64,000 nt of DNA, taken from contig JAHBXQ010000001.1 in NCBI GenBank assembly GCA_019636345.1, positions 835,985 through 899,984 of the forward strand, in the 5' to 3' direction. Positions within the stretch are counted from its first letter, which is position 1; the number at the start of each line of letters is the position of its first letter. A program made the translations under genes and the position numbers. The notes beneath the pieces were generated by a model that did no database searches, was not told where the DNA came from, and worked only from the letters and a program-made list of their open reading frames with translations. The DNA comes from Pirellulales bacterium. Its GTDB lineage: Bacteria > Planctomycetota > Planctomycetia > Pirellulales > Lacipirellulaceae. Positions 61,938-64,000 of the stretch are shown piece by piece.

Positions 61938-63401
61938 TCAAGTCCCGCTGGTTGCAACGAGGTAATCGGCGAGTTCCTGTTCGCGACGCTCGTCGCTCCA
62001 GCCGAGTTCCGCTTGCATCCAGCCGGCTGCCCGGCGGGCGACCTCGTGATGATCGGGGTGGTAGTACCGCCAACTCGTGCGGCGGATCATAACGTCGTCC
62101 AAGCGGACCGCCCACTCGCGCCGGCAGCAATCCGCGACGACCTCTTGCTCGACGGGGGGCGGCAGGATCCCGCTTGCGAGCGGCGGCGCGCCGTCTCCCG
62201 CGAGCGGCAACTCCGCCGTGCGACACTTGCCCTGCCCATCGCCAAGATATCGCGACACGTCGTCGAGCGTCTCCTGGGCCATCAGGCGGTACGTCGTCAG
62301 CTTGCCGCCGGTCACGTCCCACCAGCCCGGATGATTCATCGCGACCTCGTGCCGCCGCGAGATGTCCGACGGGTTCCCTCGTCGATCGGCCACGAGCGGG
62401 CGCAATCCCGCCCAGGTCGAGATGACGTCGCCGGCGCCGAGCCCGACCGCGGGAAACGACTCGTTGACGACGTCGAGCACGTACTGCATGTCCGAGTCGT
62501 CGCACGTCGGGGCGTCGAGCGGTCCCGAATAGTCGGTGTCGGTCGTCCCGAGTATCACACGTTCGCCCCAGGGAATCGCGAACAGAATCCGCTCTCCCTC
62601 GGCCATGACGACGGCGTCGGCGATCGGCAGCCGACTGCGATCAACGACCAAGTGGACTCCCTTGGTCAGCCGCAGCTCGGTGAGCGAGTTCGGCAGGCGA
62701 TCGGACCAGGGGCCCGTCGCGTTGACGACGCACCGCGCCGCGACGTCGAAGGTCGCCTCGCTTCGCAGGCAGCGAAGTCGGCACCGCCAAACGCCGGACT
62801 CGAACTCCGCATTGTCGAACCGGGCGTAGTTGGCGACCAGTGCACCGCCGGCTCGTGCCGAACGGAGCGTGTCGATCGTCAGCCGGGCGTCGTTGGTCAG
62901 CGCGTCGTAGTACCGCACCGAACCGGTGAGGCCGGCGGGCGACAACCCCGGGGCCAGCTCGCAAGTCCGCCGTGAATCAAGCACGCGGCTGCGGCCCAGG
63001 TTTCGCCCTCCGCAGAGCAGGTCGTAGAGCTTGACGCCCAGTCCCAGCTTCCAGCGCGGCCAACCCGAGCGGCGCCGCGTGGGAAAGACGAACGCCAACG
63101 GCTCGGCCAAGTGAGGCGCGATCCGGTGGAGCACCTTCTTCTCACGGCTGGCTTCGCGGACCAATCCGATGCGACCCTGGGCGAGATAGCGAATCCCGCC
63201 GTGCAGCAGCCGGCTCGAGCGCCCGCTCGTGCCGAACGCGAAGTCGCGCTGCTCAACGAGCGCCACGCGCAAGCCTCGGAGCGCCGCGTCGCGGGCAACC
63301 CCCGCGCCGACAATTCCCCCGCCGACAACCAGCAGGTCCCAGAGCCCGGCTTGCAGAGCCTCGGCCGGTTTCGCAATGTCGACGGCGGAAGCCTCGGGCA
63401 T
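61938..63401 (-). CDS. glpD: Glycerol-3-phosphate dehydrogenase (FAD), GlpD-like
   Basis: 487 residues from an ATG at 63401. FAD-binding motif GGGIVGAGVARDAALRG (27-43), then the GlpD signature LVEQRDFAFGTSGRSSRLLHGGIRYL, shown by FAFGTSGRSS. The substrate region RGNPSDISRRHEV and WDVTGGKLTTYRLMAQE also match. The enzyme oxidises glycerol-3-phosphate to dihydroxyacetone phosphate at the inner membrane and passes electrons to quinone. It is divergent from a glycerophosphodiester phosphodiesterase gene, giving a route from phospholipid head-groups to glycolysis. Confidence 0.94.
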   Translation of the reverse strand: MPEASAVDIAKPAEALQAGLWDLLVVGGGIVGAGVARDAALRGLRVALVEQRDFAFGTSGRSSRLLHGGIRYLAQGRIGLVREASREKKVLHRIAPHLAEPLAFVFPTRRRSGWPRWKLGLGVKLYDLLCGGRNLGRSRVLDSRRTCELAPGLSPAGLTGSVRYYDALTNDARLTIDTLRSARAGGALVANYARFDNAEFESGVWRCRLRCLRSEATFDVAARCVVNATGPWSDRLPNSLTELRLTKGVHLVVDRSRLPIADAVVMAEGERILFAIPWGERVILGTTDTDYSGPLDAPTCDDSDMQYVLDVVNESFPAVGLGAGDVISTWAGLRPLVADRRGNPSDISRRHEVAMNHPGWWDVTGGKLTTYRLMAQETLDDVSRYLGDGQGKCRTAELPLAGDGAPPLASGILPPPVEQEVVADCCRREWAVRLDDVMIRRTSWRYYHPDHHEVARRAAGWMQAELGWSDERREQELADYLVATSGT

Positions 63402-63470
63402 GTCGCGCCGGCTGAGATGAGCGCCAAGCAAGGAGCGGATTGAATGCGCCGCTGCGAGCGTCGCTTGCTC

Positions 63471-63495
63471 CTCGCGAAATGTTCACAATTGCGAG
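63471..63495. promoter_or_regulatory. Candidate operator between glpD and GDPD gene
   Basis: CTCGCGAAATGTTCACAATTGCGAG has 5-bp inverted ends (CTCGC / GCGAG) and contains AATGTTC, which is reminiscent of GlpR half-sites. It lies between two divergent genes of glycerophosphodiester use. The inner part is not a good palindrome. Inferred from position and a partial motif only. Confidence 0.3.
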
Positions 63496-63571
63496 TATAT
63501 TGGGACGGCGTTTTCAAGGTCAAGCTGCTCGGCAGCCGCAACCGTCCGCTTGCGTTCTCCGCGGAGAGATC

Positions 63572-64000
63572 ATGATGCATTTCGTCTCTGCCGGAATCCT
63601 CGTTCGCGCCGCGTTGTGCGTCGCACTCTCGTCAACACTGTTCGTCCGCTGCGTCGCCTCGGCCAGCGCTCAACTGATCGTGGCCCACCGCGGGGCCTCG
63701 GGCGAGGCGCCGGAGAACACCGGCGCGGCGTTCAAGTTGGCTTGGCGGCAGGGGGCCGACGCGATCGAAGGGGACTTCTATTTAAGCCGCGACGGCGAGA
63801 TCGTGTGCATGCACGACCGCACGACCGAACGCACAGCAGGGGTCAACCTGACGGTCGCTGAAGCGACTCTCGCCGAGTTGCAGCAGCTCGACGTCGGCGC
63901 CTGGAAGTCCCCGCGCTTCGCTGGCGAGAAGATCCTCACGTTGACGCAGGTGCTCGAGCTCGTGCCGACTGACAAGAAGATTTTCATCGAAATCAAGTGC
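63572..64000 (+). CDS. Glycerophosphodiester phosphodiesterase, N-terminal part
   Basis: 143 codons from an ATG at 63572 (preceded by GGAGAG), open to the right edge of the window. The signal peptide ends near ASA-QL (about 33). GDPD catalytic residues are visible: [14 protein letters not shown] gives His39, Arg40 and Glu48, IEGDFYLS gives Glu66 and Asp68, and [10 protein letters not shown] gives His81. It should hydrolyse glycerophosphodiesters to glycerol-3-phosphate and an alcohol outside the cytoplasm. The product is the substrate of the divergent GlpD enzyme. The C-terminal half of the protein is outside the window. Confidence 0.93.
   Translation, partial: MMHFVSAGILVRAALCVALSSTLFVRCVASASAQLIVAHRGASGEAPENTGAAFKLAWRQGADAIEGDFYLSRDGEIVCMHDRTTERTAGVNLTVAEATLAELQQLDVGAWKSPRFAGEKILTLTQVLELVPTDKKIFIEIKC

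Noticed and set aside
1-64000. CRISPR arrays, rRNA, complete insertion sequences, prophage
   Set aside because: No regularly spaced repeats, no rRNA-like sequence, no intact transposase and no phage structural genes were seen.

Overview
This is a high-G+C stretch of about 64 kb from a bacterial chromosome, almost certainly a planctomycete of the Pirellulales group. The evidence is family content: a BBP7-type outer-membrane barrel protein, three proteins with a C-terminal PEP-CTERM-like 'PEP + hydrophobic + basic' tail (one also carrying a dockerin-like segment), an NxxGxxAF tandem-repeat protein, short planctomycete-type hypotheticals, and long low-complexity intergenic spacers. Gene density is moderate. 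No rRNA, tRNA, CRISPR array, prophage or complete insertion sequence was seen.

Layout. 0-5 kb: a divergent pair (a DUF6384-like membrane protein and a cytosolic coiled-coil protein), then a visibly AT-richer patch with an IS3 transposase remnant and an NxxGxxAF-repeat PEP-CTERM protein. 5-11.5 kb: DinB-like protein, ROK-family protein, gamma carbonic anhydrase, PQQ-type sugar dehydrogenase, D-cysteine desulfhydrase/ACC deaminase-like enzyme and a lipase-like lipoprotein. 11.5-18.9 kb: a complete phosphate regulon on the minus strand in the order phoR-pstS-pstC-pstA-pstB-phoU-phoB, with a candidate Pho box (two 11-bp direct repeats) between phoR and pstS. 19-26.6 kb: radical SAM (HemN/HemW-like), PQQ-propeller protein, iron alcohol dehydrogenase, atypical aldehyde dehydrogenase, glycosyltransferase and methyltransferase, all on the minus strand. 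26.8-33.4 kb: BBP7 barrel, SdrD-B-like PEP-CTERM protein, methyltransferase, PAP2 phosphatase and S10 peptidase. 33.8-39.1 kb: a MacB/LolCDE-like ABC pair and the serine-biosynthesis pair serC-serA. 39.4-50.3 kb: BON protein, SMP-30-like lactonase, Na+/Ca2+ antiporter, small hypotheticals, two TPR proteins, twin CNNM/CBS proteins and a large fused ABC-2 permease. 50.6-58.6 kb: Cys-rich exported protein, membrane protein, short MgtE, SNF2 helicase with an overlapping partner, EhpF-like adenylating enzyme and a HicAB toxin-antitoxin pair. 58.6-64 kb: an amber-interrupted membrane ORF, orphan MoxR-type ATPase, GH43-like protein and a divergent glpD/glycerophosphodiesterase pair that runs off the window.

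Functional coherence is clearest for phosphate sensing and uptake (pst/pho), serine synthesis (serC-serA) and glycerophosphodiester use (GDPD makes glycerol-3-phosphate, GlpD oxidises it). I did not find a convincing new multi-gene system. The best leads are the DUF6384/coiled-coil divergent pair, the aldehyde dehydrogenase that lacks the usual catalytic Glu motif beside an Fe-alcohol dehydrogenase, the SNF2 helicase with its overlapping unknown partner, and the 17-cysteine exported protein. All family names are assigned by reading motifs and have not been checked by search.
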